NCBI GenBank assembly: GCA_017994815.1
Contig: JAGOJY010000017.1
Span: forward strand, 23,384-87,383
Direction of reading: 5' to 3'
DNA: 64,000 nucleotides
Source: Acidobacteriota bacterium
GTDB taxonomy: Bacteria > Acidobacteriota > Polarisedimenticolia > J045
In this document: one piece after another, positions 16,690-27,500 of the stretch
Layout of the letters: each line of letters starts with the position of its first letter
Position numbering within the stretch: the first letter of the stretch is position 1
Notes under the pieces: model-generated
What the model was told of the DNA's origin: nothing
The model's input: the letters and a program-made list of their open reading frames with translations, nothing else
Database searches by the model: none
Made by a program: the position numbers and the translations under genes

Positions 16690-17837
16690 GGTGCCGCCCG
16701 CGCCGCGAGGCGCTCCGGCGCGAACGGCGCCAGCGCCGGCTGCGGCCGGCCGCTCACGATCATCTCCGCCAGGTGCTGCGCCGTCGCCGGCGCGAGCAGG
16801 ATCCCGCTGCGGTAGTGGCCGGTGGCAAGGAACAGCCCGTCGAGCGCGCCCGCGCCGATCACCGGCAGGTGATCGCGCACGGCGGGCCGCAGCCCGATCG
16901 CCAGCTCGTGCAGCTCGAGATCGTAGATCCCCGGCAGCACCTGCCAGGCGAAGCGCAGCAGGTCGAGCACGCCCCCGGCCGTCGCGACCGGCTCGAACCC
17001 CTGCTCCTCGACCGTCGCGCCGACGAGCAGCTCGCCGCCCGCGCGCGGCACGAGGTACACGTCCGGGTGCCGCACGACGTGGCGCAGGAGTTCCGGGCCG
17101 CGCAGGCGCAGGCTCTGCCCGCGAACCGGGCGCACGCCGAGCGGCGGGCCCGGCAGCGCGATGCCGGAGCTGCTCCACGAGCCGGCGGCGATCACCGCGA
17201 CCTCGCAGGCGATCTCGAACGGCGCGCCGGCGCCGTCCACGCCGGCGAGCGCGGCGACACGGTTGCCCTTGGCGCGCACCTCGCGGACGTCGAACGGGCA
17301 CAGCACCAAGCCGCCGAGCGCCGCGATCGCCGCCTCGAGCGCTCGCAGCGTGCAGCGCGGGTCGACCTGGTGGTCGGTCTCGACGAGCAGCCCGCCGATG
17401 AGCCGCCCGGCGAGGTGCGGCTCGCGATCGAGGACCTCGCGCGCGGTGAGCCGGCGCGAGACCAGCCCCTTCTCGCGCTGGGCCCGCTCGAGGTACGCCA
17501 GCTCCTCGTCGTCGTCGCGGTTGAGCGCGACCCACAGCGTCCCGTCGGTGCGCAGGGCGCAGCCGAGCCCCGTGCCGGCCTCGAGTTCGGCGACGAAGCG
17601 CGGGTAGCGGCCGAGGCTGTCCAGCGCCAGCGTGATCAGCACCGGCTCCTCGAGGTAGGCCTCGGAGGTGGGCGCGAGCATCCCGGGCGCGACGGACGAC
17701 GCGCCGGCGCCGGGCCGCTCGCGTTCCAGCACGACCACGCGGCGCCCGCGGCGCAGCAACTCGTACGCCAGCGAGAGGCCGATGATGCCCGCCCCGACGA
17801 TGGCGACATCGGTCCTGTCGGGAATGCGCTGGTCCAA
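16686..17837 (-). CDS. thiO: Glycine oxidase ThiO
   Basis: A 383-residue FAD-dependent amine oxidase that converts glycine to the dehydroglycine used by ThiG, which indicates an oxygen-dependent thiamine route. The dinucleotide-binding motif [17 protein letters not shown] lies near residue 11, [12 protein letters not shown] near 49, and [13 protein letters not shown] with [18 protein letters not shown] near 315-350, which close the FAD site. It is the first thi gene of the operon. No THI-element (TPP riboswitch) sequence is recognisable in the 126 bases upstream. Confidence 0.92.
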   Translation of the reverse strand: MDQRIPDRTDVAIVGAGIIGLSLAYELLRRGRRVVVLERERPGAGASSVAPGMLAPTSEAYLEEPVLITLALDSLGRYPRFVAELEAGTGLGCALRTDGTLWVALNRDDDEELAYLERAQREKGLVSRRLTAREVLDREPHLAGRLIGGLLVETDHQVDPRCTLRALEAAIAALGGLVLCPFDVREVRAKGNRVAALAGVDGAGAPFEIACEVAVIAAGSWSSSGIALPGPPLGVRPVRGQSLRLRGPELLRHVVRHPDVYLVPRAGGELLVGATVEEQGFEPVATAGGVLDLLRFAWQVLPGIYDLELHELAIGLRPAVRDHLPVIGAGALDGLFLATGHYRSGILLAPATAQHLAEMIVSGRPQPALAPFAPERLAARAAP

Positions 17838-17963
17838 GGTGTCGTCTCCAGCCTGCCGACATGCCGGCCGCCGCGCGCGGCGACCGGGGCTATTGAACCA
17901 CTTTTGCCGGGACGGCGCCGTGCCGTCGCGTGCAGTGCGCCGCCGTCATGGCCGGGCCGCGCG

Positions 17964-18419
17964 TCAATGCCCGCGGCTGCACTCCGAGCAGACGCCGTAG
18001 AACTGCAGCGAGAAGTCCTGCACCACGAACCCGTCCTGGCTGATCGGGGGCGGTTCGATGTCCGCCAGACGGTCGTCGTGGACGTCGATCAGGCGGTCGC
18101 AGTGGGTGCAGACCAGGTGGTGGTGCCGCTCGGTGTTCGCGTCGAAACGCGCCTTGGCCCCGGGGTGCGCGATCCGACGCGCGAGCCCGACCCGGACCAG
18201 CGTGTCGAGCACCCGGTAGACCGTCGTGCGCGACACGCCGCGGACGGTCTCGCGGACCTCCGCGAACAGATCGTCGGCGGTGGGGTGGTCGTCGTGGGCC
18301 AACAGCGTCTCGAGGATCACGCGGCGCTGGACCGTGACGGGGATCCCCTCCTGCTTGCACAGCGTCTCGAGGTGTTCGAGCTTCTGGCGCGCCACCTCGT
18401 GCTTCTTCCCCGGCAGCAT
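17964..18419 (-). CDS. Fur-family regulator, PerR-like
   Basis: A 151-residue Fur-family metalloregulator. It has a winged helix with VTVQRRVILETLLAHDDHPTADDLF and SRTTVYRVLDTLV, the regulatory metal site around ARFDANTERHHHLVC, and two CxxC pairs (CTHC and CSEC) for structural zinc. The Asp in RFD occupies the position that makes B. subtilis PerR a peroxide sensor, so PerR is a better guess than Fur. The ATG at 18419 with AGGAAAG upstream was chosen; the open frame before it is unlike the family. It lies between rrf2 and thiO on the same strand. Confidence 0.85.
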   Translation of the reverse strand: MLPGKKHEVARQKLEHLETLCKQEGIPVTVQRRVILETLLAHDDHPTADDLFAEVRETVRGVSRTTVYRVLDTLVRVGLARRIAHPGAKARFDANTERHHHLVCTHCDRLIDVHDDRLADIEPPPISQDGFVVQDFSLQFYGVCSECSRGH

Positions 18420-18478
18420 GGCTTTCCTCGTCGTGGCGGATCGGACGCCGCGCGTTGCCCAGGTTTCCCGGCCGTCAC

Positions 18479-18506
18479 AGGATAGCATTCGACATTCGCG
18501 TGCGAA
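18479..18506 (-). promoter_or_regulatory. Possible promoter of the perR-like gene
   Basis: On the minus strand TTCGCA (18506-18501) and TATCCT (18484-18479) are separated by 16 bases, about 60 bases before the start codon. Each matches the sigma-70 consensus at four of six positions. An in-frame read-through from rrf2 is also possible, so this is tentative. Confidence 0.3.
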
Positions 18507-18557
18507 GACGAAAAACACAGGCCTTTCAATGACTTAGGACTAACGTCGACCGACGAG

Positions 18558-19046
18558 TCAGCTACGCGGGCGACCCTGGGGCGCCGGCTTCGCCTTCCGG
18601 GCGCGCTTGCGCGCGGGCGCGGGCGGGACCGGCTGGTAGCACAGGCCGCTCCCCCGCTCCCCCACCATCTCGGCGATCTTGGACTCGCGGAACGTCGACT
18701 CGATGTTGGCGAGCGCCTGGTCCAGCCGGTCGTGCAGCGGGCAGAGGCGGTCCGCGTGCTCCGGCAGGCCGAGCGGACACTCGCGGATCCGCGGGACGGG
18801 GTCCACCGCGTTGACGACGTCGAGGACGGTCATCTCCGCGGGGGCGCGGCGCAGCGTGAACCCGCCGCGAAGGCCGCGCTGCGAGGAGACCAGCCGCGCC
18901 CGCACGAGCGACTGCATGACCTTGGCCAGGTAGCCGGCCGGGATCTTCGCCCGGGCCGCGATCTCCTGGGTCGTCCGCGGCAGTTCGGGCTGCTCGGCGA
19001 GGCAAACGATCGCGCGCAGGGCGTACTCGGCGGTCTGGGAGATCAT
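18558..19046 (-). CDS. Rrf2-family transcriptional regulator
   Basis: A 162-residue Rrf2 protein beginning MISQTAEYALRAIVCLA, followed by the winged-helix segment TTQEIAARAKIPAGYLAKVMQSLVRA and RGLRGGFTLRRAP. IscR and RirA-like members hold an Fe-S cluster with three cysteines. Here Cys90 and Cys102 are present in CPLGLPEHADRLC, and the middle position is Glu96, next to His97. This CPLGL...CPLH form occurs in a subfamily of uncharacterised Rrf2 proteins. The C-terminus is Lys/Arg/Pro-rich. ATG at 19046 has GGAGACG upstream. It heads the perR-thi-nad-ygfZ series and is divergent from a secreted-protein gene. Confidence 0.85.
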   Translation of the reverse strand: MISQTAEYALRAIVCLAEQPELPRTTQEIAARAKIPAGYLAKVMQSLVRARLVSSQRGLRGGFTLRRAPAEMTVLDVVNAVDPVPRIRECPLGLPEHADRLCPLHDRLDQALANIESTFRESKIAEMVGERGSGLCYQPVPPAPARKRARKAKPAPQGRPRS

Positions 19047-19070
19047 CCGTCGTCTCCAGTTCCGGATGCT

Positions 19071-19088
19071 GAGATCCACATTATTCTC
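19071..19088. promoter_or_regulatory. Possible operator, GAGA-N10-TCTC
   Basis: GAGA (19071-19074) and TCTC (19085-19088) flank an AT-rich centre, 25 bases before the rrf2 start. It is the only AT-rich stretch in this divergent gap, so it could be an autoregulatory or promoter site. The match is short and could be chance. Confidence 0.25.
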
Positions 19089-19104
19089 CAGCCCGCGGCG
19101 CGGG

Positions 19105-19145
19105 AGTAGCGCGGGCGCGCCCCGGGGCCCGCGTGCTACTTTTTT
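19105..19145 (+). terminator. Strong intrinsic-terminator-like hairpin upstream of a gene
   Basis: AGTAGC-GCGGGC (19105-19116) pairs with GCCCGC (19127-19132) and GCTACT (19135-19140), a 12-pair stem with a two-base bulge, followed by TTTTTT (19140-19145). It points along the plus strand, 64 bases before the start at 19209, with no plus-strand gene ending upstream. It could be a leader attenuator or a block to antisense transcription from the rrf2 side. Confidence 0.6.
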
Positions 19146-19208
19146 CCACGCGGGGCCGGGGGCCGGCTCCCGCGCTCCTGACCAGTAGCGCGACTGGAGG
19201 ACTCCCTG

Positions 19209-19787
19209 ATGCGCTTGCCCGCGGCCGTCGGCCTGACGCTCGCCCTGTCGATCCTCGGGCAGTTCGCGCTCGCGCAGCCCGCCGCGCCGCAGATGTGGAC
19301 CTTGCGCGTGCGCATGCTGGAAGTCGCCGAGGACGGGACCGCGCGCGAACTGGCCCGCGCCAACGGCAGCTTCGCCAGCACGCAGGACGCCGCGGCCTGG
19401 GTCGGACTCGGACGCCTCGACGAGCGCGGCCGCGTCGACACCTGCGGGTCCGCGTCCGCCGGCGCGGGCGCGGTCGGGGCGCGGGCCGGGCGCGGGGTCG
19501 ATCGCCCGGCCGAGGACAGCCCGCACCTGTGGTGGATCACCCTGCGCGGAGCGAGCCTCGAGACCGGCGCGGTCGCGCTCGAGATCGCCTGGACGCACTC
19601 GTTCGTCGAGGGCGAGTTGGCCCCGCGGGAGATCGCGGGCGACACGCGCTACCTGGACGCGCGCCGCGGGGAGCCGTTCGTCCTCGACGTCTTCGAGATC
19701 CCGCGGCGCGAAGCCCGAAGCTGCGCGCCGCGCAAGGTGCTCGTCGAGCTGACACTCGATCCCCCCGAGCCGTCCCCGGCGCACTGA
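19209..19787 (+). CDS. Secreted protein of unknown function
   Basis: A 192-residue protein with a signal peptide (MRLPAAVGLTLALSILGQFALAQ) and GGAGG eight bases before the ATG. The mature part looks beta-rich: MWTLRVRMLEV at the start and a C-terminal PFVLDVFEIPRR...KVLVELTLDPPE. It has two cysteines, which could form a disulfide. I do not recognise the family. It ends 37 bases before the ThiF-like gene and probably shares its transcript with that gene and copA. Confidence 0.6.
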   Translation: MRLPAAVGLTLALSILGQFALAQPAAPQMWTLRVRMLEVAEDGTARELARANGSFASTQDAAAWVGLGRLDERGRVDTCGSASAGAGAVGARAGRGVDRPAEDSPHLWWITLRGASLETGAVALEIAWTHSFVEGELAPREIAGDTRYLDARRGEPFVLDVFEIPRREARSCAPRKVLVELTLDPPEPSPAH

Positions 19788-19824
19788 TCGTGGCGGGCGC
19801 CGGCGCCGGCCCGCCGGAGGATTC

Positions 19825-20954
19825 TTGGACGATCGCGACGTGGAACGTGGGCCGGGCCTGACGCCGGCCGAGGTCGAGCGCTACGCGCGCCAGCTGCGGC
19901 TGCCCGAGCTGGGCTTGGAAGGCCAGCTGCGGCTCAGGCACGGGTCGGTGTTGGTCGCCGGGGCTGGCGGGCTCGGGGCGCCGGCCGCCCTGTACCTCGT
20001 GGCCGCCGGCGTCGGGCGGGTCGGCCTCGCGGACGCCGATGCGGTCGAGGCGAGCAACCTCCAGCGGCAGGTCCTGTTCGGCGAGGCGGACCTCGGGCGC
20101 CCCAAGGTCGAGGCCGCGCGCGAGCGGCTGGCGGGCCTCAACCCCGGCGTGCGGATCGAGGCGCACCGCGCGCGCCTCACCGCCGCGAACGCGCTCGACC
20201 TCGTCGGCGCCTACGACGTCGTGCTCGACGGCACCGACAACTTCGCCGCCAAGTACCTCCTGAGCGACGCCTGCGTACTCGCCGACCGGCCGCTCGTTCT
20301 CGGCGCGATCTCGCGCTTCAGCGGGGACGTCACGGTATTCGGCGGCGCGCGCGGGCCGTGCTACCGCTGCCTGTTCCCGACCCCGCCCGCCGCGGGCGAG
20401 GCCCCGGACTGCGGCGAGGCCGGCGTTCTGGGCGTCGTGCCGGGCGTGATCGGCGCCCTCGAGGCGACCGAGGCGATCAAGCTGCTCCTCGGTCGCGGCC
20501 GGCCGCTGCGCGGGCGCCTCTTGCGGGCCGACCTGCTCGCGGCGACGTTCCGCGAGCTGGAGTTCGAACGCGACCCGGCCTGCCCGGCGTGTGGCGAAAG
20601 CCCCACGCTCACCGCGCTCGCCGACGAGCCGCCCGCCTGTGCCGCGCGCGCCGCGGAACATTCGCTGGAGATCGCGCCCGCGGAACTGCGCGCGCGGCTC
20701 GCGCGAGGCGAGCGCATCGTGCTGCTCGACGTGCGCGAGCCCTGGGAATGCGCGCAGGACGCGCTCGCGGGAGCGCGCAACATCCCGCTCGGCCAGCTCA
20801 CGCGGCGCGCCGGCGAGCTGGACCGCGAGGACGAGATCGTCGCGTACTGCGGGATCGGCGCGCGCAGCGCGGCCGCGGTGGCGTGGCTGCGCAGCGCGGG
20901 GTTCGCGCGGGCCAGGAGCCTCGGCGGGGGCATCGAAGCCTGGCGGGAGAGCTG

Positions 20955-20955
<1 letters not shown>
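19825..20955 (+). CDS. ThiF/MoeB-type adenylyltransferase fused to rhodanese domain
   Basis: A 376-residue E1-like enzyme that adenylates the C-terminal glycine of a sulfur carrier (ThiS or MoaD). The ATP site [14 protein letters not shown] lies near residue 48, followed by [14 protein letters not shown] zinc site is formed by CYRC near 170 and CPAC near 245, and a conserved cysteine sits in [14 protein letters not shown] near 190. Residues 285-376 are a rhodanese domain with active-site Cys in AYCGIGARS, so the protein could both activate the carrier and pass sulfur to it. Start is TTG with CCGGAGG upstream. It is the likely partner of ThiS at 16.5 kb. Its stop overlaps copA. Confidence 0.87.
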
Positions 20956-23210
<2,255 letters not shown>

Positions 23211-23214
23211 CCGC

Positions 23215-24030
23215 CTACCAGTACTTCTCGCTGTGGACCTGCCCCGGCTCCTTGCGCCGGTGCTCCTTGAACCCCTCGGCCGCGAGCACCTGCTCCATGT
23301 GCTCGATCATCGCCGGGTTCCCGCACAGCAGGATGTGCGTCGATTCCGGCGTCACGCGCAGCCCCCACATCTCGTCCACCACGCGCGCGTTCCAGATGTC
23401 CTGCACGTAGCCCGTGCGGCCGCTCCAGGCGATCGGCTCCTCGCCCGGCCGGCTGATCACCGGGATGTAGTTGAAGTTCGCGCACAGGCGCACGAGCGTG
23501 ATCAGCTCGGAGCGGTAGCCGAGGTCCCACGAGTGGCGCGCCCCGTGGATCAGCGCGAAGCGGCGCGGCGCCCCGCAGACGAGCCGGCTGCGCATCATGC
23601 TCATGTACGGCGCGAGCCCCGTGCCGGTCGCGACCATGACCACGTTGCAGTCGCCGGGCACGTCCTGCAGCGTGAACGAGCCGGTGATGCGCGGGCCGAG
23701 GTGGAGCCGGTCGCCCGAACGCAGCTCGAACAGCCGCGGCGTCAGCGCCCCCGAGGTGACCAGCGTCACGTAGAACTCGAGGTACTCCGGCACCACGGAC
23801 GTCGAGGCGATCGAGTACGCGCGCTTGATCATCTTCTCGGGCGGGGGCGGCTCGTCCTCGGGGTCCGAGAAGCGGAAGCGCGGCGCGGAAGCCGGCAGGC
23901 CGAGCACCGCGAACTGGCCGGACTCGAACGGGGGCGGAGTCCACCCTTCGGGCACGACGCGCAGGATGATCAACCCCGGCGACACCTCGATCCTCTGGGC
24001 CACCACCGCGTTGAGTTGGTCCGCCGCCAT
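23215..24030 (-). CDS. fpr: Ferredoxin-NADP+ reductase
   Basis: A 271-residue FNR. FAD is bound by KRAYSIAS near residue 68, NADP by VMVATGTGLAPYMSMM near 130, and the C-terminus is VHSEKYW, the aromatic ending of the bacterial Fpr subclass. It moves electrons between NADPH and ferredoxin or flavodoxin in the cytoplasm. GGAGGCCGG precedes the ATG. Fpr is often induced by oxidative stress in proteobacteria; here it is divergent from nfnAB, another ferredoxin/NADPH enzyme, across a 235-base gap. Confidence 0.93.
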   Translation of the reverse strand: MAADQLNAVVAQRIEVSPGLIILRVVPEGWTPPPFESGQFAVLGLPASAPRFRFSDPEDEPPPPEKMIKRAYSIASTSVVPEYLEFYVTLVTSGALTPRLFELRSGDRLHLGPRITGSFTLQDVPGDCNVVMVATGTGLAPYMSMMRSRLVCGAPRRFALIHGARHSWDLGYRSELITLVRLCANFNYIPVISRPGEEPIAWSGRTGYVQDIWNARVVDEMWGLRVTPESTHILLCGNPAMIEHMEQVLAAEGFKEHRRKEPGQVHSEKYW

Positions 24031-24099
24031 CCGGCCTCCGTGCGAACGAGGCGGCGATTATCACCTTGCGGTGGAGAGTTTGCCGAACCGGCCCCGGGA

Positions 24100-24111
24100 T
24101 CTTACATAAGA
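24100..24111. promoter_or_regulatory. AT-rich palindrome in divergent fpr/nfnA gap
   Basis: TCTTA-CA-TAAGA is a perfect inverted repeat with a two-base centre, in a short AT-rich island between divergent fpr and nfnA. It could be an operator for either gene. No clear promoter boxes flank it. Confidence 0.3.
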
Positions 24112-24265
24112 GCTCGAGAGCGTCAGGCGCCGCCCGACCTCTATAGCGGTCTGGATGAACCAGTAAGCCTTGACCGACAAACGGCCCCGTGCTTTGAATA
24201 ACGCCTTGGCACTGGGCCTGCTGCGCCTCGCGCGCGGTCGCCCGGTCGGGCGAAGGGGCCACCAG

Positions 24266-25114
24266 ATGCACCAGATTGTCGACCGCAAACAATTGGCACC
24301 CAGTGTGGTCCGGCTGGAGTTGCTCGCGCCGCGGATCGCGCAGATCCGCAAGCCCGGGCAGTTCGTGATCGTGCGCCGCGGCCCCGGCGCCGAGCGCATT
24401 CCGTTGACGATCGCCGACACCGATCCGGCGCGCGGCACGATCGCGCTCGTGATCCAGGCCGTGGGCAAGAGCACCATCGAGCTGTGCTCGATGCAGCCCG
24501 GGGACGCGATCCAGGACGTGGCCGGGCCGCTCGGGCGCGCGACCGAGCTGATCGAGTCCGGTCGGGCGCTGTGCGTGGGCGGCGGGGTCGGGACCGCGGT
24601 CGTGTTCCCGATCGCGCAGGCACTCTCGCGCGCCGGCGTCGCGGTGGTCAGCGTCATCGGCGGGCGGACGCGCGAGCTGGTGATCCTCGAGGACCCGCTG
24701 CGCGAGCTCGGCGAGGTCATCGTTTGCACCGACGACGGCAGCTACGGCCGCAAGGGCTTCGTCACCGAGGCGGTGCAGGAACTGCTCGATGCCGGCGGGA
24801 TCGATGCCGCTTACGCCGTCGGCCCGGTGCCGATGATGCGCGCCGTGTCGAAGCTCACGCTCGTGGCGCGGGTCCCGACGATCGTTTCGCTGAACCCGAT
24901 CATGATCGACGGCACCGGGATGTGCGGCGGCTGCCGCGTGACCGTCGGATCGGAGGTGAAGTTCGCCTGCGTAGACGGCCCGGAGTTCGACGGGCACAAG
25001 GTGAACTACGACGAGCTGATGGACCGGCTCGGCGCGTACCGGCCGTTCGAGCAGCAGGCGCTGGAGCGCTACCGGCAGGATCACGAACACGAGTGCCGTT
25101 TGAACATCCCGTAG
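24266..25114 (+). CDS. nfnA: NADH-dependent ferredoxin:NADP+ oxidoreductase subunit A
   Basis: A 282-residue FAD/NAD-binding protein with a C-terminal 2Fe-2S site. The site DGTGMCGGC...FACVDGPEFDGH near residues 215-240 keeps the Asp and three Cys ligands seen in NfnA. Earlier, RKPGQFVIVRR and RIPLTIAD bind FAD, and VGGGVGTAVVFPIAQAL near 105 binds NAD. NfnAB couples NADPH oxidation to reduction of NAD+ and ferredoxin, or the reverse, by electron bifurcation. The ATG at 24266 with GAAGGGG matches homologues; an upstream TTG in frame adds unrelated residues. nfnB follows after 48 bases. Confidence 0.88.
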   Translation: MHQIVDRKQLAPSVVRLELLAPRIAQIRKPGQFVIVRRGPGAERIPLTIADTDPARGTIALVIQAVGKSTIELCSMQPGDAIQDVAGPLGRATELIESGRALCVGGGVGTAVVFPIAQALSRAGVAVVSVIGGRTRELVILEDPLRELGEVIVCTDDGSYGRKGFVTEAVQELLDAGGIDAAYAVGPVPMMRAVSKLTLVARVPTIVSLNPIMIDGTGMCGGCRVTVGSEVKFACVDGPEFDGHKVNYDELMDRLGAYRPFEQQALERYRQDHEHECRLNIP

Positions 25115-25131
25115 GCCGCCCGCGGGCGGCC
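25114..25131. repeat. Perfect GC palindrome between nfnA and nfnB
   Basis: An 18-base perfect palindrome, GGCCGCCCGCGGGCGGCC, begins at the last base of the nfnA stop codon. A second, GTGCCGGCAC, lies at 25137-25146. Neither has a T-run. The first belongs to the GGCCGCC family of hairpins seen in other gaps and might stabilise the nfnA mRNA. Confidence 0.6.
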
Positions 25132-25162
25132 CGCGCGTGCCGGCACGGCCGGCTCGAGGCTT

Positions 25163-26584
25163 ATGGCCGACGGAAAGCTCACCCCCAGGGAGCGCCTCGC
25201 GATCCAGCGGCAGAAGATGCCGGAGCAGGACCCCGGCCTGCGCCGCGAGAACTTCAGCGAGGTGAACCTCGGGTTCCCCGAGCAGCTGGCGATGCTCGAG
25301 GCGCAGCGCTGCCTGCGCTGCAAGAGCGCCAAGTGCATCGAAGGCTGCCCGGTGCTGGTCGACATCCCGAAGTTCATCACGCTCGTCGCCGAGGGTGACT
25401 TCGCCGGCGCGGCCGAGAGCCTCTTGCGCGACAACGCCCTGCCGGCGATCACCGGCCGCGTCTGCCCGCAGGAAACGCAGTGTGAGCAGGTCTGCGTGCG
25501 CGGGCACAAGGGGGCGCCGGTCGCCGTCGGGTACCTCGAGCGCTGGGTCGCCGACTGGGCCCGCGAGCAACGTTACGGGCTGAAAGCCGGGCCGCTGCCG
25601 CGCAGCGGGCGCAAGGTGGCGATCGTCGGCTCGGGTCCCGCCGGGCTGACCGCGGCCGGCGAGCTGAACCACCACGGCCACGACGTGACGGTGTTCGAAG
25701 CGCTGCACACGCCGGGAGGCGTGCTCGTCTACGGGATCCCCGAGTTCCGGCTGCCGAAGGAGATCGTGCGCCAGGAGGTCGAGCGCCTGCAGCAGCAGGG
25801 CGTCCGCATCGAGTGCAACGTCGTCGTCGGCAAGACGTACACTCTGGACGAGTTGCGCCACGAGTACGACGCGGTCTTCATCGCCAACGGCGCGGGGCTG
25901 CCGGTGTTCATGAACGTCCCGGGCGAGAACCTGAAGGGTGTGTACTCCGCGAACGAGTACCTGACGCGCGTCAACCTGATGGCGGCGTACGACTTCCCCA
26001 ACGCCGACACACCCGTGCTGAGCGCGCGGCGCGTCGCGGTTCTCGGCGGCGGCAACGTCGCGATGGACTCCGTGCGCACGGCCAAGCGCCTCGGCGCCGA
26101 GCACGCGACGATCGTGTACCGCCGCAGCGTGGCCGAGATGCCGGCGCGGGTCGAGGAAGTGCACCACGCGCAGGAAGAGGGGATCGAGTTCGTGCTGCAG
26201 GTCGCGCCGGTCGAGGTGCTCGGCGACGAGAAGGGCTGGGTCTCCGGCCTGAAGTGCATCCGCATGGAGCTCGGCGAGCCGGACGACTCGGGCCGGCGCC
26301 GACCGGTCCCGGTCAAGGGCTCGGAGTTCGTGATCCCGTGCGAGATCGTCATCGTCGCGATCGGCACCCGGGCCAACCCGCTCCTGACCGCCACCTGCCC
26401 CGACCTCAAGCTCAACCGCTGGGGCAACATCGAGGCCGACGAGGACGGCCGGACCAACCTCCCCGGCGTCTTCGCCGGCGGCGACATCGTCCGCGGCGCC
26501 GCGACCGTCATCCTCGCCATGGGCGACGGCAAGCGCTCCGCCCGCGCGATCCACGAGTACCTCTCGACCAAGGGCCCGACCTGA
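25163..26584 (+). CDS. nfnB: NADH-dependent ferredoxin:NADP+ oxidoreductase subunit B (GltD-like)
   Basis: A 473-residue glutamate-synthase-small-subunit-like flavoprotein. Cysteine clusters for two 4Fe-4S centres lie near residues 50-65 (CLRCKSAKCIEGCP) and 98-112 (CPQETQCEQVC). FAD is bound by VAIVGSGPAGLTAAGEL near 153, NADPH by VAVLGGGNVAMDSVRTAKRLG near 292, and the end is FAGGDIVRGAATVILAMGDGK. Paired with nfnA it should form the bifurcating NfnAB complex, usually a feature of anaerobic or facultative metabolism. Alone it could be taken for GltA or a sulfide dehydrogenase subunit. Confidence 0.88.
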   Translation: MADGKLTPRERLAIQRQKMPEQDPGLRRENFSEVNLGFPEQLAMLEAQRCLRCKSAKCIEGCPVLVDIPKFITLVAEGDFAGAAESLLRDNALPAITGRVCPQETQCEQVCVRGHKGAPVAVGYLERWVADWAREQRYGLKAGPLPRSGRKVAIVGSGPAGLTAAGELNHHGHDVTVFEALHTPGGVLVYGIPEFRLPKEIVRQEVERLQQQGVRIECNVVVGKTYTLDELRHEYDAVFIANGAGLPVFMNVPGENLKGVYSANEYLTRVNLMAAYDFPNADTPVLSARRVAVLGGGNVAMDSVRTAKRLGAEHATIVYRRSVAEMPARVEEVHHAQEEGIEFVLQVAPVEVLGDEKGWVSGLKCIRMELGEPDDSGRRRPVPVKGSEFVIPCEIVIVAIGTRANPLLTATCPDLKLNRWGNIEADEDGRTNLPGVFAGGDIVRGAATVILAMGDGKRSARAIHEYLSTKGPT

Positions 26585-26606
26585 GCAGCGTGTCGTACGC
26601 CGTGCG

Positions 26607-26626
26607 GGCCGCCTGCGGCGGCCTTT
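26607..26626. terminator. Terminator hairpin between convergent nfnB and fpg-like genes
   Basis: GGCCGCC (26607-26613) pairs perfectly with GGCGGCC (26617-26623) around TGC and is followed by TTT. It lies 22 bases after the nfnB stop, and its T-run overlaps the stop of the opposing gene. Confidence 0.6.
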
Positions 26627-27500
26627 ACGAAAGGGTGCGGGGCCAGTCGTCGTGCAACAGGCGCGAGAGCGCCCGGTCGGCCAGCAGGCGCCCGCCGGTC
26701 TGGCACGTGGCGCAGTAGTTGGACTCGTTGTCGGCGTAGACGATGCGCTGGACGGGCGAGCCGCACGCCGGGCAGGGCTGGCGGTAGCGGCCGTGCACCG
26801 CCATGCCGTCGCGGAACGCCGTGACCTTCTCGGGGAAGCCCTCCCCCGTCTCGGCGCGCAGGCGGTCGATCCACTCCGCCAGCGTCTCGCGCGTGGCCTC
26901 GTAGAGGGTCCGGACCTGCTCCGGCGTCAGCCGCGAGGTCAGCGCGAACGGCGAGAGGCGCGCCCGGTGCAGGATCTCGTCGGAATAGGCGTTGCCGATG
27001 CCGCTGAACAGCCGCGGATCGGTGAGCGCGCGCTTGAGCGTGTGATTCTCGCGGGCGAGCGCGGCCGCGAAGCGCTCCAGGTCGGCCTCGAGGGGCTCGA
27101 CGCCGCCACGGTCGAACTGGCCGAGCGCTTCCCGCGGCTGCACGACGTGCAGCGAGGCGCGCTTCTTCGAGCCGGCCTCGGTCAACAGCAGCGTGCCGGT
27201 CTCGAAATCGAACGCCGCGAGGCCGATGCGGCCCGGGATCCCGGCTCCCGCCGGTCGCCAGCGCAAGCGGCCGGCGATCATCAGGTGCAGCACGAGCTCC
27301 AGCTCTTCGTCGAGCTCGATCACGATGCGCTTGCCCAGCCGGTGAAGCGCGCGCACGGTCCGCCCGCGGGCCGCGGCCAGCGGCGGATCGACCGTGCGCA
27401 GCAGGAACGCGCTGGCGAGCCGGACGTCGAGCAGCCTGCGCCCGAGCACCCGCTTCCCGAGCGCCTCGATGTAAACCGTGACGTCCGGCAACTCCGGCAC
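26625..27500 (-). CDS. Fpg/Nei-family DNA glycosylase
   Basis: A 291-residue base-excision-repair glycosylase/AP-lyase. I chose the GTG at 27500 because it gives (M)PELPDV, placing the catalytic proline right after the removed initiator as the chemistry requires. LGKRIVIEL near residue 55 carries the conserved lysine, FSGIGNAYSDEILHRARLSPF near 165 is the helix-two-turn-helix, and a C4 zinc finger (CPACG...YCATC) sits near 253-278. Whether it acts on oxidised purines (MutM) or pyrimidines (Nei) is not clear. The frame is open upstream, but that extension is not conserved. Confidence 0.85.
   Translation of the reverse strand: MPELPDVTVYIEALGKRVLGRRLLDVRLASAFLLRTVDPPLAAARGRTVRALHRLGKRIVIELDEELELVLHLMIAGRLRWRPAGAGIPGRIGLAAFDFETGTLLLTEAGSKKRASLHVVQPREALGQFDRGGVEPLEADLERFAAALARENHTLKRALTDPRLFSGIGNAYSDEILHRARLSPFALTSRLTPEQVRTLYEATRETLAEWIDRLRAETGEGFPEKVTAFRDGMAVHGRYRQPCPACGSPVQRIVYADNESNYCATCQTGGRLLADRALSRLLHDDWPRTLS

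Noticed and set aside
17838..17963. Possible TPP riboswitch before thiO
   Set aside because: Neither the conserved CTGAGA nor the ACC-TGATCTGG-like core of the THI element can be found on the minus strand.
24170..24265. Upstream TTG start for nfnA
   Set aside because: The extra 32 residues are unlike the family, and the ATG at 24266 has a ribosome site.
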